Source: Candidatus Marimicrobium litorale
GTDB taxonomy: Bacteria; Pseudomonadota; Gammaproteobacteria; Pseudomonadales; Halieaceae
Assembly (NCBI RefSeq): GCF_026262645.1
Contig: NZ_SHNO01000001.1
Coordinates: 2,046,001-2,110,000 of the forward strand
Length of the DNA: 64,000 nt
Direction of reading: 5' to 3'
The notes beneath the pieces were generated by a model. That model was not told where the DNA came from. It searched no databases and was given only the letters and a program-made list of their open reading frames with translations. The stretch's first letter is position 1; each line of letters opens with the position of its first letter. Both the position numbers and the translations under genes were made by a program. Shown one piece after another: positions 35,161 through 44,066 of this stretch.

Positions 35161-35188
35161 ATGATCGTTACCGATTGGAGACGATCAT
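35161..35188. promoter_or_regulatory. perfect inverted repeat ATGATCGT/ACGATCAT
   Basis: ATGATCGT and ACGATCAT form eight-base perfect arms with a 12-base spacer. It lies in the same intergenic region as the AT-rich repeat, upstream of the PhyH gene. It may be a regulator site or an RNA hairpin. Confidence 0.4.
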
Positions 35189-35236
35189 GCTCAATCTGCG
35201 ACACGGGTACACCTGTTTTTGGAGAGACAAGCTAAC

Positions 35237-35260
35237 GGGGTATCAAACGCAGGACACCCC
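35237..35260 (-). terminator. hairpin downstream of the methyltransferase gene
   Basis: On the minus strand GGGGTGTC and GATACCCC pair (one G-U) around an eight-base loop, about 57 bases after the methyltransferase stop. No T-run follows, so it could be a Rho-dependent end or an RNA stabiliser. Confidence 0.35.
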
Positions 35261-35316
35261 GGCAGGGAGCGCAAAGCGGTGCGCAGGGCAGCCGGCGATT
35301 CGAGGCCCGGCCCTGA

Positions 35317-36108
35317 CTACTCCCCTTTGCCCTGGTCAGCCTTACCCTGGCCGCCTTTTTTGCCGCCTTTGCGGCTCTGACGCCAGAAAGTGGCCTGGCG
35401 ACGCGCCTCCAGAAAGTGTCCGGCATGCACGTAAAACTGCCGCAACCGCTTGATGTCCTCCTCGTCCTTTGAAAAGAGCAACCGGAGCAACGGCTCATCA
35501 CTGGGCGCTCCGCCCTCTTTGCGCATCACGCCCAGCCCGAACCCATGATTGAAGCGAAACACGTCATCATACTGCTGTTCCAGCTCCTCAAAGTATTTCC
35601 AGGCACCAAAATCCTTGATTTTCGCCATGACGTCGTGAAACAGAATAATGCCACCCGGCTTCACCTTGGGATACCAGTTGGTGAAATCTTCCTGGATAGC
35701 TTCATAGGTATGCAAACCATCGATGTGCAGCAAATCCAGAGAGTTATCGTTAAAGTGCTGCAGCGCTTCGTTGAAAAACATGCGCAGCAAATAGGTGTTG
35801 CCACGGTAGTGCTCACGAGCATGTTCAACTACTTCGTTGTAGATGGAATCGTCGTAGGCATCAGTATGCTCGTCACCCTCCCAGCAATCGATTCCGTAGG
35901 CGACACCATCGATATCGTGGTCCACCATGGACTGACAAAAGGTGAAAAAAGAGAGTCCGTTGTACACGCCCAACTCCGCTATCAACTCGGGGCGAATAGC
36001 CGCTACCAGATCGTAGGCAAAAGGCAGGTGATCAACCCAGGTGCTAAATACCATACGCTTGGGTTCGAAGCCCTGCAGGGACGGTGGGAAATAAATATTA
36101 TTGCTCAT
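35317..36108 (-). CDS. class I SAM methyltransferase (Methyltransf_24 type) with basic tail
   Basis: A 263-residue protein with ATG behind GAGG. The SAM motif I region reads LIAELGVYNGLSFFTF, with an acidic ribose-binding Asp in AYGIDCWEGDEH. The IDGLHTYEAIQEDF and GGIILFHDVM segments are typical of the cephalosporin hydroxylase/Methyltransf_24 families. The last 22 residues are Lys/Gly-rich (RKGGKKGGQGKADQGKGE), a low-complexity basic tail. It is in a minus-strand run after the sulfotransferase and glycosyltransferase genes, so a sugar or surface glycan is the likely acceptor. Confidence 0.87.
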   Translation of the reverse strand: MSNNIYFPPSLQGFEPKRMVFSTWVDHLPFAYDLVAAIRPELIAELGVYNGLSFFTFCQSMVDHDIDGVAYGIDCWEGDEHTDAYDDSIYNEVVEHAREHYRGNTYLLRMFFNEALQHFNDNSLDLLHIDGLHTYEAIQEDFTNWYPKVKPGGIILFHDVMAKIKDFGAWKYFEELEQQYDDVFRFNHGFGLGVMRKEGGAPSDEPLLRLLFSKDEEDIKRLRQFYVHAGHFLEARRQATFWRQSRKGGKKGGQGKADQGKGE

Positions 36109-36125
36109 ATAAACCTCGTGCTCTC

Positions 36126-37142
36126 TCAGTTATCTATTATCGAAGCCAAGTCATCTTGCGGCTTAGCCGAGTTTTGTACTCGTTCCAGAATCTTATCCGA
36201 GGAAAAGTGTATAAATTTCTGCGCTTCGCGCGGGAACTCGCCGAGGTAAACCGGATCGGTCTCCGGCGCCTTGTACTTCTCACCGCGAATAGAGAAGTAC
36301 TCCTCTTTTATCGAATCGATCAACGCTTCTCTGTCTTTCTCCGCTTCACCGCCGGTGGTCGCGCCACCATGAAACTGATGGAAGCTACCCTCACCCGGCA
36401 ATACAATATGCCGCGTGCCAGGATACTCCAGCGCGCGCTTGTAGGTGTCGAGATTTACCAGACCACCACCGCGGGCCTCGAAACGCGCATCGAAGCCTCC
36501 CAGCTTACGCCAAAGCTTTGCCGACATACTGATACAGTTGCTTTCACTCTGTGACAGGAAAAAGCCCCACTTGCAGGACCCGGAGAAGCAGGCAATCTCG
36601 AACAGGCGGTAGCCATTATCGGGCCACGCTATGCTTTGCATAAGCCTGCGCTCATGCGCCATGTCATACCCGCTACTGACCGCATTCTGCTGCAACTCTT
36701 TGCCGAGGTGATAGCCCGGCACTGTCACAATCGCGTTGTCCGCCAGGCGGTGCCCGAGAATGGTGTTCCTGACCACTCCCGGGGTGAGCAAACGCGCGCC
36801 ATCTATCATCACACAAATGTGCTGTCCCCGCGCTCGCTCCAGTCCATAGTTGATGGCGTGGATGGGCGTGGGCCTGGTTTCTTTTCGCAGGTGGTAAGAC
36901 ACGTTCGCAGGCAGTGTCTGGAGAAAGGTATCGCAGAGGGTATTGGACGATGCGTTCTCGACAATGAGGATCTCGTAGTCACTGGCACTCACGCCACGCT
37001 GATAACCTGGCAACAGAGAACGAATGGTTATCTCCGCCTGCTGCGGCATGTCATAAGCAATCACCACATAGCTGACAAGCGGAACGCTGGTTCCTGCGTT
37101 GGGTATGATGCGGCGGAAGCCCTGTGAAATTCTGTCCAGCAT
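36126..37142 (-). CDS. glycosyltransferase family 2-like protein
   Basis: A 338-residue GT-A protein. The N-terminal nucleotide-sugar domain begins LVSYVVIAYDMPQQAEITI and continues with EILIVENASSN. The metal-binding region reads CVMIDGARLL rather than a clear DxD, so the metal site is atypical. A C-terminal acceptor region has GGFDARFEARGGG. It overlaps nothing and lies 17 bases from the methyltransferase start and 14 from the sulfotransferase stop, forming a three-gene operon. The sugar donor and acceptor are unknown. Confidence 0.82.
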   Translation of the reverse strand: MLDRISQGFRRIIPNAGTSVPLVSYVVIAYDMPQQAEITIRSLLPGYQRGVSASDYEILIVENASSNTLCDTFLQTLPANVSYHLRKETRPTPIHAINYGLERARGQHICVMIDGARLLTPGVVRNTILGHRLADNAIVTVPGYHLGKELQQNAVSSGYDMAHERRLMQSIAWPDNGYRLFEIACFSGSCKWGFFLSQSESNCISMSAKLWRKLGGFDARFEARGGGLVNLDTYKRALEYPGTRHIVLPGEGSFHQFHGGATTGGEAEKDREALIDSIKEEYFSIRGEKYKAPETDPVYLGEFPREAQKFIHFSSDKILERVQNSAKPQDDLASIIDN

Positions 37143-37156
37143 TCAGCGTCCGGCGG

Positions 37157-37882
37157 TCAAAGCCCGGCTTTCTCTAACTTACGCAACAGCCGTTTTACTC
37201 TCCACGGCAGCGGAGAGTCGCCAGAGCTGTCATTGTGTTTGAGTGCTGCGGTGTAAAATTTCTCCTTATTTTCGCCGTGCGAAAAACCCATCTCATCGGC
37301 CACCCGGTGAATTTTTGAATCCAACACCGACTCCTCGTCATCAAAACACAAGATAGGAAAGGGTTTGCGCTTGTACTCGCGATAGAGGCTTCGGTTATAC
37401 GCGTACCAAAGCTTTAGTGACTCTTCGCGGGTCTTACTACTGCGCTTGGCCAGCGACTTGGCCACCGCGTTCGGGTGACGGTAGATGCCGACAAACTCTA
37501 GCGAGGGAAAAATAGCTTTCCAGCCATCGAGCACCAGTAGCGCGCGAGGATCCTTGAAGCCAAAGCTGGCGTCCTCCGCATGGCTGGCCAACAGTGTTTT
37601 CGCCGCCGCAACATGCGTCTCACGCCAGTTCACTTTCTCGGGAGGGTCATCCCAGGCACCTCCGTTTGCCTCCAGTATCTGATCGTGCAGATCGACAAAC
37701 TGCTGGTTTTCCCTATTTCCTTTCTCGTTGTGCTTGTTCCAGGTATGGATATCACCCATAGACAACCCGGCATCCTGCAGGGTGCCGGTCAGGCAACTGG
37801 TACCACTGCGATGCATGCCCAAAACAGCAATCACTCGCGCCGGTGCGCTGGCCCCGGAACTACTGACGGTCCGAGCCTCCAT
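37157..37882 (-). CDS. sulfotransferase family protein
   Basis: A 241-residue protein with ATG behind GAAGGG. The PAPS-binding P-loop reads AVLGMHRSGTSCLTGTL near residues 19-35. The FKDPRALL segment and the VGIYRHPNAVAKSL segment (3'-phosphate binding) are typical of the Sulfotransfer family. It is the first gene of the run followed by a glycosyltransferase and a methyltransferase. Sulfation of a glycan is inferred from context. A closely related P-loop heads both giant fusion proteins at 44067 and 48900. Confidence 0.87.
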   Translation of the reverse strand: MEARTVSSSGASAPARVIAVLGMHRSGTSCLTGTLQDAGLSMGDIHTWNKHNEKGNRENQQFVDLHDQILEANGGAWDDPPEKVNWRETHVAAAKTLLASHAEDASFGFKDPRALLVLDGWKAIFPSLEFVGIYRHPNAVAKSLAKRSSKTREESLKLWYAYNRSLYREYKRKPFPILCFDDEESVLDSKIHRVADEMGFSHGENKEKFYTAALKHNDSSGDSPLPWRVKRLLRKLEKAGL

Positions 37883-38057
37883 TTAATCCCTTCCAGCTGA
37901 CGCCGTAAGACAATCGCACTTCATAAATACCGACTCATATAACATCTTCTTATAGGCCACAAGTGTATCTAGACTTCCCTGAAATAACCACGGAAAGCCC
38001 TGAATAAGTGTCCAACCGTGACCGGTTGCCCAAATAGTGCCAGACAGGCGCCACAAT

Positions 38058-39326
38058 CTAACCCGCTGCCGCTTCCGCCGCAGGCTCACTGCGCCACGGT
38101 GCGACCCAGTAGAGGAGAATCATGCCGGGCAGGGCCGCCATGGCGCACAAAAGAAAGAAATGCACCCAGCCTAATTCCTCAACAATAATGCCGGTACTGG
38201 CGTTGGCGACCGAGCGCGGCACGGCCGCCAATGCGGTAAATAGGGCGAACTGGGTAGCAGCGTACGTTTTACTGGTCTCACGAGCAATGAATGCAGTGAA
38301 CGCCGCGGTGCCGAGGCCCACTCCCAGGTATTCAAAACCAATAACACAGGCCAGCAACCAGAGGTGCGCTTCGCTGCCGGCCAGCACGGCAAACCCCAAA
38401 ATACTGATCAGCTGGACCACGCCAAAAATCCATAGCGCCCGGTTGATGCCTATACGCAACATCACCAGTCCACCGAGTAACCCACCGAAGATCGCCGGCC
38501 AAAGGGCGGCATGTTTTGCCACTACACCAATCTGCGTTTTACTGAATCCCATTTCGAGATAAAACGGCGTAGCAAGTGCCGTTGCCATATTGTCGCCAAT
38601 TTTGTACAAAAACATAAAGCACAACACCAGCACGAGACCTGACCAGCCCTTTCGACCCAGATACTCCTCGAACGGCTCCAGATTGGCGCGCATAAAACTG
38701 GACGGAGGCGGCAGGTCAACTTCTGATTCGGAAACCAGCAGGGTCATCATAATGCCCAAAGACATAAAACTCGCGGTAATCCAGAACACGCTGCCCCATG
38801 GCAGCACATCGGCAAGAATCAGTGACAAGGAGCCCGGCACAAGCCCCGCTATCCGATAGGCCTGCACGTGAATGGCACTGCCCATACCCAACTCCGAGTC
38901 CGCCAGGATCTCCCTGCGATAGGCATCCAGCACGATATCCTGACTGGCACTGAAGAAGACCACTACCACGGCGAGCGCCGCCACTGCTGCGGTGCTGCGC
39001 GCGGGATCAAACATACCGAGAGCACCAATGGACACGATCAACGCAACCTGCGTAACAAACATCCAGCCACGGCGCCGACCCAGGAAGGGAGGCACATAGC
39101 GATCCATCATTGGGGCCCACAAGAATTTCAGGGCATAAGGTAGTGTTACCGCGGAGAAAAGACCTATCTCCGACAGGGGTACCCCGCCATCACTCAGCCA
39201 GGCAGGCACTAACTGGATCAGGACGAAGAGCGGCATGCCAGAAGCAAACCCGGTGAACACGCAGATCAGCATACGTCGATTCAGGATATCGGCGCGCCAC
39301 TCGTTCAAGGTTCTGCTCAAGTACAC
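38058..39326 (-). CDS. ampG: AmpG-type MFS permease
   Basis: A 422-residue protein with about 12 membrane helices, starting at GTG four bases after GGAG. Family features include FTGFASGMPLFVL in the first helix, the KFLWAPMMDRY loop, and SASQDIVLDAYRRE, typical of AmpG. AmpG imports anhydromuropeptides during cell-wall recycling and feeds AmpC control. Its position inside a glycan island is unusual for a recycling gene, so transport of another saccharide cannot be excluded. It is divergent from wzm. Confidence 0.85.
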   Translation of the reverse strand: MYLSRTLNEWRADILNRRMLICVFTGFASGMPLFVLIQLVPAWLSDGGVPLSEIGLFSAVTLPYALKFLWAPMMDRYVPPFLGRRRGWMFVTQVALIVSIGALGMFDPARSTAAVAALAVVVVFFSASQDIVLDAYRREILADSELGMGSAIHVQAYRIAGLVPGSLSLILADVLPWGSVFWITASFMSLGIMMTLLVSESEVDLPPPSSFMRANLEPFEEYLGRKGWSGLVLVLCFMFLYKIGDNMATALATPFYLEMGFSKTQIGVVAKHAALWPAIFGGLLGGLVMLRIGINRALWIFGVVQLISILGFAVLAGSEAHLWLLACVIGFEYLGVGLGTAAFTAFIARETSKTYAATQFALFTALAAVPRSVANASTGIIVEELGWVHFFLLCAMAALPGMILLYWVAPWRSEPAAEAAAG

Positions 39327-39639
39327 TGTGCTCCGGCTTGCATTATTGTTGCCAGATTGTATACCACCTCTGGATCGCTAAGTAGCGACTGACGCCAGTG
39401 AACAATGATAATTCGAATAGAACGCGGCTTGCTCACCCCGAGCGGTCTGCGCGGGGGATGGACATTGAAGATGGGCCCCCTTATTCTGCAACGGTACTGG
39501 CAAACGACCTTTGCCCGAACGGGGCCGGGCAGCCCGCACCGATACCGGGCGCCGCCATCGCAGCATACTGATAACAAGAGACAACTTACCGGCCACCGCG
39601 GACACGACCCGGTGAGACGTCGCAAAAAAGGCACTCTGC
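39327..39639. other. divergent promoter region, no gene seen
   Basis: 313 bases between the divergent AmpG-type and wzm genes, expected to carry both promoters. GC-rich, with no clear consensus element, repeat or small gene. A frame crossing it into wzm on the plus strand lacks a ribosome site and is rejected. Confidence 0.4.
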
Positions 39640-40428
39640 ATGCTTGGGCTTGCCCTCTCAAATCGCTACCTGATAGCGCAACTGGTCAAGCGCGAACTGG
39701 CACTGAAGTACACCGGCTCTGTGCTCGGCGGACTCTGGGTCGTGGTCACGCCGCTGATCATGCTGGCCATTTACTCGCTTTTCTTTACCGTGGTCATCAA
39801 GGCCAAGTGGGGTGGAGCGGGCTTCGAGTCCGACGCGTTTGCACTGTTGCTGTTTGCGGGGCTGTTACTGCACAGCTTTTTTGCCGAGATTCTCACAAGC
39901 GCACCACAATTGGTGGTCAGCAACCCCAATTACGTCAAGAAAGCCGTATTCCCCGTGGAGGTCTTCGCCATTGTGCAAACCCTCACCGCCGCCCTCGGAC
40001 TGACGGTGAACCTCACGCTGCTGCTGCTATTTGTCACGATTTTTCAGGGTCTGCCCGGACCAGAAGCGCTGTTTTCAATTGTCATCCTAGTGCCATTGCT
40101 ATTGATGGCACTCGGCACAGCGTGGCTGCTGTCGGCAATGGGCGTATTCTTCAGGGATATATCGCAAATGACAGGTCTGCTCGCTGCAGCGCTGCTGTTT
40201 GCGTCTCCCATTTTTTATCCAGTGAGCGCCCTGTCTGAAAGAGCACAGGGCTTTCTTTACCTCAACCCATTGACCTTCCTGATCGAGCAGTTACGCCTGG
40301 TTGTTTTCGCCGGTGTGCTACCTAATTTTACGGGCCTCGGTTTATTTTTCATGGGTGCCGCGCTGTTCAGTTATCTCAGCTACAGACTGTTCATCCGCGT
40401 GAAAGTGGGCTTTGCCGATGTCCTCTAA
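39640..40428 (+). CDS. wzm: ABC-2 type polysaccharide export permease (Wzm-like)
   Basis: A 262-residue membrane protein with about six helices and the LVKRELALKYTGSVLGGLWVV entry helix typical of Wzm/TagG permeases. ATG follows AAGG. It should form the membrane channel for export of a lipid-linked polysaccharide or O-antigen-like chain, powered by the next gene. Its stop overlaps the start of the ATPase gene by 11 bases, indicating coupled translation. The cargo is not known. Confidence 0.92.
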   Translation: MLGLALSNRYLIAQLVKRELALKYTGSVLGGLWVVVTPLIMLAIYSLFFTVVIKAKWGGAGFESDAFALLLFAGLLLHSFFAEILTSAPQLVVSNPNYVKKAVFPVEVFAIVQTLTAALGLTVNLTLLLLFVTIFQGLPGPEALFSIVILVPLLLMALGTAWLLSAMGVFFRDISQMTGLLAAALLFASPIFYPVSALSERAQGFLYLNPLTFLIEQLRLVVFAGVLPNFTGLGLFFMGAALFSYLSYRLFIRVKVGFADVL

Positions 40429-41779
40429 TACACCCGCTATTGCGGTAGAGAGCCTATGCAAGGCCTACGACATTTACCAGAGTCCTGCTCATCGCTTTTT
40501 GGGCCTGCTCAGGGGAAATCGAAACACTGTAAAGGAATGCTTTACCGCAATATCCGACGTGTCGTTCACCGTGGACAAGGGCGAAGTGGTGGGCATTGTC
40601 GGCAGGAACGGCTGCGGTAAAAGTACATTACTGCAATTGATAACCGGCATTCTTAAACCCACCAGCGGCCTCGTTACACTGCACGGGCGCGTCTCGGCCA
40701 TTCTGGAGCTGGGGGCGGGATTTAACCCCGATGCAACAGGGCGAGAAAACATTTTCATAAATGGCGCCATCCTCGGCCTTTCCGCTGATGCTATCGAAGA
40801 TCGGATCGCTGGTATCATAGACTTCGCAGACATCGGCGCGTTTCTCGATCGTCCGGTCAAGCTTTATTCCAGCGGCATGTACGTCCGACTTGCATTTGCA
40901 ATTGCTATCAGCATAGAACCGGACATCCTTATCATCGATGAAGCACTCTCTGTAGGCGACGCGGCCTTTCAGCGTAAATGCTTTACCCGTATCGAAAACC
41001 TCAAAAAAAACGGCACGACAATCCTCTTCGTGTCACATTCGGAAACCACGGTCGTAGAGCTCTGTGACCGAGCCATCCTCTTAAATGAAGGCGAAAAAAT
41101 TTGCGAGGGTAGACCCAAGTTTGTAATGGGCCTTTACAATCGCATCCTCAATGCGAATGAGGCGTCACTCCCGGAGACCCTGTTGGCCATTCGCGCAGAG
41201 GCGGTCTCGATCTATGAACAGCGTCACGACCATGACAACGGCGCCGCAAACACAAGTCAGGATAGCAGCACAGATTTCCATGATCCCAACCTCGTGCCCC
41301 AGAGCACCATCACGTACGAGTCCCACGGTGCCACAATCGGCAACGCCCAGCTGCACAACACAAAGGGGAGCGAGGTCAATATTCTGCAACGGGGGGAATC
41401 CTATGTTTTCAGCTACGAGGTGCGCTTCACTAAACCCCTGCACAATGTTCGCTTCAGCTTCCTGGTGAAGACCATCAGGGGCATCGAGGTGGGCGGCATC
41501 GCTTCAAACACCGAGACTTTAATGAACAGTGACTTCGCCGCTGGCACCGTTGTGACGGTGTCATTCCCGTTCAAATGCCTGCTAACATCCGACCAATATT
41601 TTCTCAACGCCGGGGTTCTGGCCATGGTAAACGGAGAAGAAATCTTCGCGCACAGAGTATTGGATCTCTATACCTTCAACGTACAACCGGTTGAACGCGA
41701 TACGATTACCGGCGTGGTCGACTTCGGAGTGCAAGAGGCTGTCTCCATCACCTACCATGACCAAAAACATCTGAAGTAA
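40418..41779 (+). CDS. wzt: ABC transporter ATPase with carbohydrate-binding C-terminus (Wzt-like)
   Basis: About 453 residues. The ATG at 40418 is used, and a TTG at 40412 is possible. Walker A reads GIVGRNGCGKSTLL near residue 65. The signature is YSSGMYVRLAFAIAI and Walker B is DILIIDEALS. From about residue 300 an extra beta-sandwich domain (GESYVFSYEVRF, MVNGEEIFAHRVLD) matches the Wzt C-terminal carbohydrate-binding domain, which recognises the finished chain end. This implies a capped polymer exported by the ABC route rather than Wzx/Wzy. Caps are often methyl groups, and the island has two methyltransferase genes. Confidence 0.92.
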   Translation: MSSNTPAIAVESLCKAYDIYQSPAHRFLGLLRGNRNTVKECFTAISDVSFTVDKGEVVGIVGRNGCGKSTLLQLITGILKPTSGLVTLHGRVSAILELGAGFNPDATGRENIFINGAILGLSADAIEDRIAGIIDFADIGAFLDRPVKLYSSGMYVRLAFAIAISIEPDILIIDEALSVGDAAFQRKCFTRIENLKKNGTTILFVSHSETTVVELCDRAILLNEGEKICEGRPKFVMGLYNRILNANEASLPETLLAIRAEAVSIYEQRHDHDNGAANTSQDSSTDFHDPNLVPQSTITYESHGATIGNAQLHNTKGSEVNILQRGESYVFSYEVRFTKPLHNVRFSFLVKTIRGIEVGGIASNTETLMNSDFAAGTVVTVSFPFKCLLTSDQYFLNAGVLAMVNGEEIFAHRVLDLYTFNVQPVERDTITGVVDFGVQEAVSITYHDQKHLK

Positions 41780-41835
41780 TGACGAGGTTTACATGGGTAT
41801 GGGCCTGAACACTGGCAGGGCGCCAATGACAGCCA

Positions 41836-43857
41836 TTGCGGATTGAACAAGTCGTGAACGACCGCCTTGGACATTCCGTGCTGATACTGGGAACCAGCCT
41901 GTTCGCGAGCTGGACCGCCCTTTGCTACCTCATGGTATTCACCGGTGGCAGCTTCGTACAGTTACTGCAATGGTCGCCACTGGCCATTGTTGCTGGACTG
42001 GCCGGGGCGTGGCTATGCCCTTATGAGGGGAGCGCGCACGCCACTTCATCGCCGCAACCACCGACCGCAGGTGGGCGTGAGAAAACCATACGGAACTGGC
42101 CCTTGCTGGCCTACCTCGCAGGCTTCATGCTGCTGGACCGCCTGGCCGCGCCCTGGGAGGCGCTGTGGGCCATGCAACTGGTCGGCTCCATCCTTGTTCT
42201 TTGCCATATCTACCGCAGCGGGGCCGACCTCAGTTGCAGTAACCGCTCTCCTGCGGGCAACGGCAACAGTGCGACCGTTATCGTACTGATACTTTGCGGG
42301 GCCGCACTGACGCTGATCAGTCATCGTCCTGACATTGATGACGCGCAGTATCTCAACTTTGTCGTCACCGCGATGGACTTCCCGCAGGACGCGCTTTACT
42401 CGCGATCCGGTCTCTGGCCAGACCCTTCGATGCCTCTCGAGTACCCCATTTATCGCCTCCACAGTTATGAGTTACTCGTCGCGGCCCTGAGTCAGGTCAC
42501 AGGGCTCGATCACCAGGCGCTTTACTATCTCGTACTACCCGCCCTGTTTGGCGCGGCCGCCGTGCTGGTGCACTGGCAACTGGCGCGTTATCTGCTGCCG
42601 CGCGTAGCAATCAGCATTTTGATCATCTGGTTAACGCTCATCATCGCTCTCGGCGAGACACACCGCGCTTTTGGCAATTTCGCGTTTGTGCGATTTTTTC
42701 AGGGCAAGGCCGTTCTGGTCACAATCGCACTCCCTTTTTGTCTTCTACTCGGGCTTCGCTTTGCTGAATCACCCGGTTGGCGACGCGGTTTGGCGCTGGG
42801 CATGATCATCGTTTGCAGCCTGGGACTGAGCTCGTCGGCACTGGTTACAGTGCCTCTCATTGTTGGTGCCACAGGCGCCGCGGCACTGCTGAATATGGAG
42901 CGCCGCAATATTAAATTCATCATGCTCGGAGCCGCTCTGTTTGCGGCGGGTTTTGCAGCGATCGGCGCGGCCATTCTATCGGATGCCAGTCTCGGGAATG
43001 GACTGTATGGCGGGGTGCAGCCTAGCGTCACTAATGGGCTCCACATGGTTTTGGGCGACGGGCTACTTGGCTCGCTGGTACTTGGGTTGCTGCCACTCGC
43101 TGCATTATTTGTCGCGGACAAACGGCGCGGCAAAATTTTTTCCGCAACGATACTGATATTTGTACTGACACTGCTCAATCCATGGACTGCGCCTTTCCTT
43201 GCGGAGATGTTCGATCTCGCCCTGCAATGGCGTATATTCTGGGCACTACCCCTGGTGTTATCAGCCGCGCTGGCTCTGGCTGGCTTGAGCAATCGCCTAC
43301 TTGCCGACTGGCCTCGAGTACCCTCCGCCGTGCTGCCAGGCCTCACAATGATGACACTGCTTTTGCTTTCGAACCGCTGGAGCCTGTCGGAAGCAAACGG
43401 GGTGGCTATTGGCATGCCTGAAGCAAAGGTTGCGCCTTTCGATCACGCGCTGGCGCGGGACATCGTCGACGATGCACCAGGCCGACCCGCAATCTATGCG
43501 CCTGTTTCCATCTCGGCCTGGGTTACCACCTTTCGCAATCATCCTTACCCTGCGTTTGTTCGCATTGACTACTTTAGTTTTGCAGATATTCAACAACATG
43601 CGGGTGTAGAGGAAATCAATCGACGCAAACGCCTTTTTGACATTCTGGAGGGACATGACGAATACGCCTCCCTTCCCAATTTCCTGCAAGAGCAACTGGC
43701 CAGCGATGAACCACGCTATGTGGTGTACCCCCGAGAAATTGCCATGGCAAAAACAATCGGAGCTGTACTTGCACAGGCCGACTATCACCGCGAGAGACGA
43801 GGCCCCTATGAGGTGTGGCGATCAGTAGAGAAAGAAGAAGAGAAAGAGACACCGTAG
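41836..43857 (+). CDS. large polytopic membrane protein, glycan-related
   Basis: A 673-residue protein, about 12 membrane helices, starting at TTG in the current model. GTG 41854 is equally plausible. The second quarter contains ISHRPDIDDAQYLNFVVTA and RFFQGKAVLVTIALPFCLLLG, reminiscent of membrane glycosyltransferases of the DUF6077 or GT-C kind, which use polyprenyl-linked sugars on the periplasmic side. The C-terminal 180 residues look soluble. Its place directly after wzt suggests a role in assembling or modifying the exported glycan. The family call is tentative. Confidence 0.7.
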   Translation: MRIEQVVNDRLGHSVLILGTSLFASWTALCYLMVFTGGSFVQLLQWSPLAIVAGLAGAWLCPYEGSAHATSSPQPPTAGGREKTIRNWPLLAYLAGFMLLDRLAAPWEALWAMQLVGSILVLCHIYRSGADLSCSNRSPAGNGNSATVIVLILCGAALTLISHRPDIDDAQYLNFVVTAMDFPQDALYSRSGLWPDPSMPLEYPIYRLHSYELLVAALSQVTGLDHQALYYLVLPALFGAAAVLVHWQLARYLLPRVAISILIIWLTLIIALGETHRAFGNFAFVRFFQGKAVLVTIALPFCLLLGLRFAESPGWRRGLALGMIIVCSLGLSSSALVTVPLIVGATGAAALLNMERRNIKFIMLGAALFAAGFAAIGAAILSDASLGNGLYGGVQPSVTNGLHMVLGDGLLGSLVLGLLPLAALFVADKRRGKIFSATILIFVLTLLNPWTAPFLAEMFDLALQWRIFWALPLVLSAALALAGLSNRLLADWPRVPSAVLPGLTMMTLLLLSNRWSLSEANGVAIGMPEAKVAPFDHALARDIVDDAPGRPAIYAPVSISAWVTTFRNHPYPAFVRIDYFSFADIQQHAGVEEINRRKRLFDILEGHDEYASLPNFLQEQLASDEPRYVVYPREIAMAKTIGAVLAQADYHRERRGPYEVWRSVEKEEEKETP

Positions 43858-44066
43858 TCAATACCAAAAGGAATGCTGCCCTCGATAATGATGGCCCGCG
43901 CTGAGATCTCGAAAAATCGCCAACTATTTCACTTTTTCATTGCCCGTTCGGGCAAGAAATATCGACCTCCGCCGTGTTATTGTTAGCGACTCCCTGCGTG
44001 GTCCGCGCCATAGGTCCGGAGCGCTGGTATCACTCGTCAGGATGGCTGTATGCAAGCACCCGGTAA

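Noticed and set aside
39405-40238. 277-codon plus-strand frame overlapping wzm
   Set aside because: It is a second frame of wzm DNA, rich in Arg and His, with no ribosome site. wzm has clear membrane helices and family motifs.
42699-43415. 238-codon minus-strand frame in the membrane protein gene
   Set aside because: It is a shadow of the hydrophobic plus-strand protein, with Ser/Arg-rich composition.
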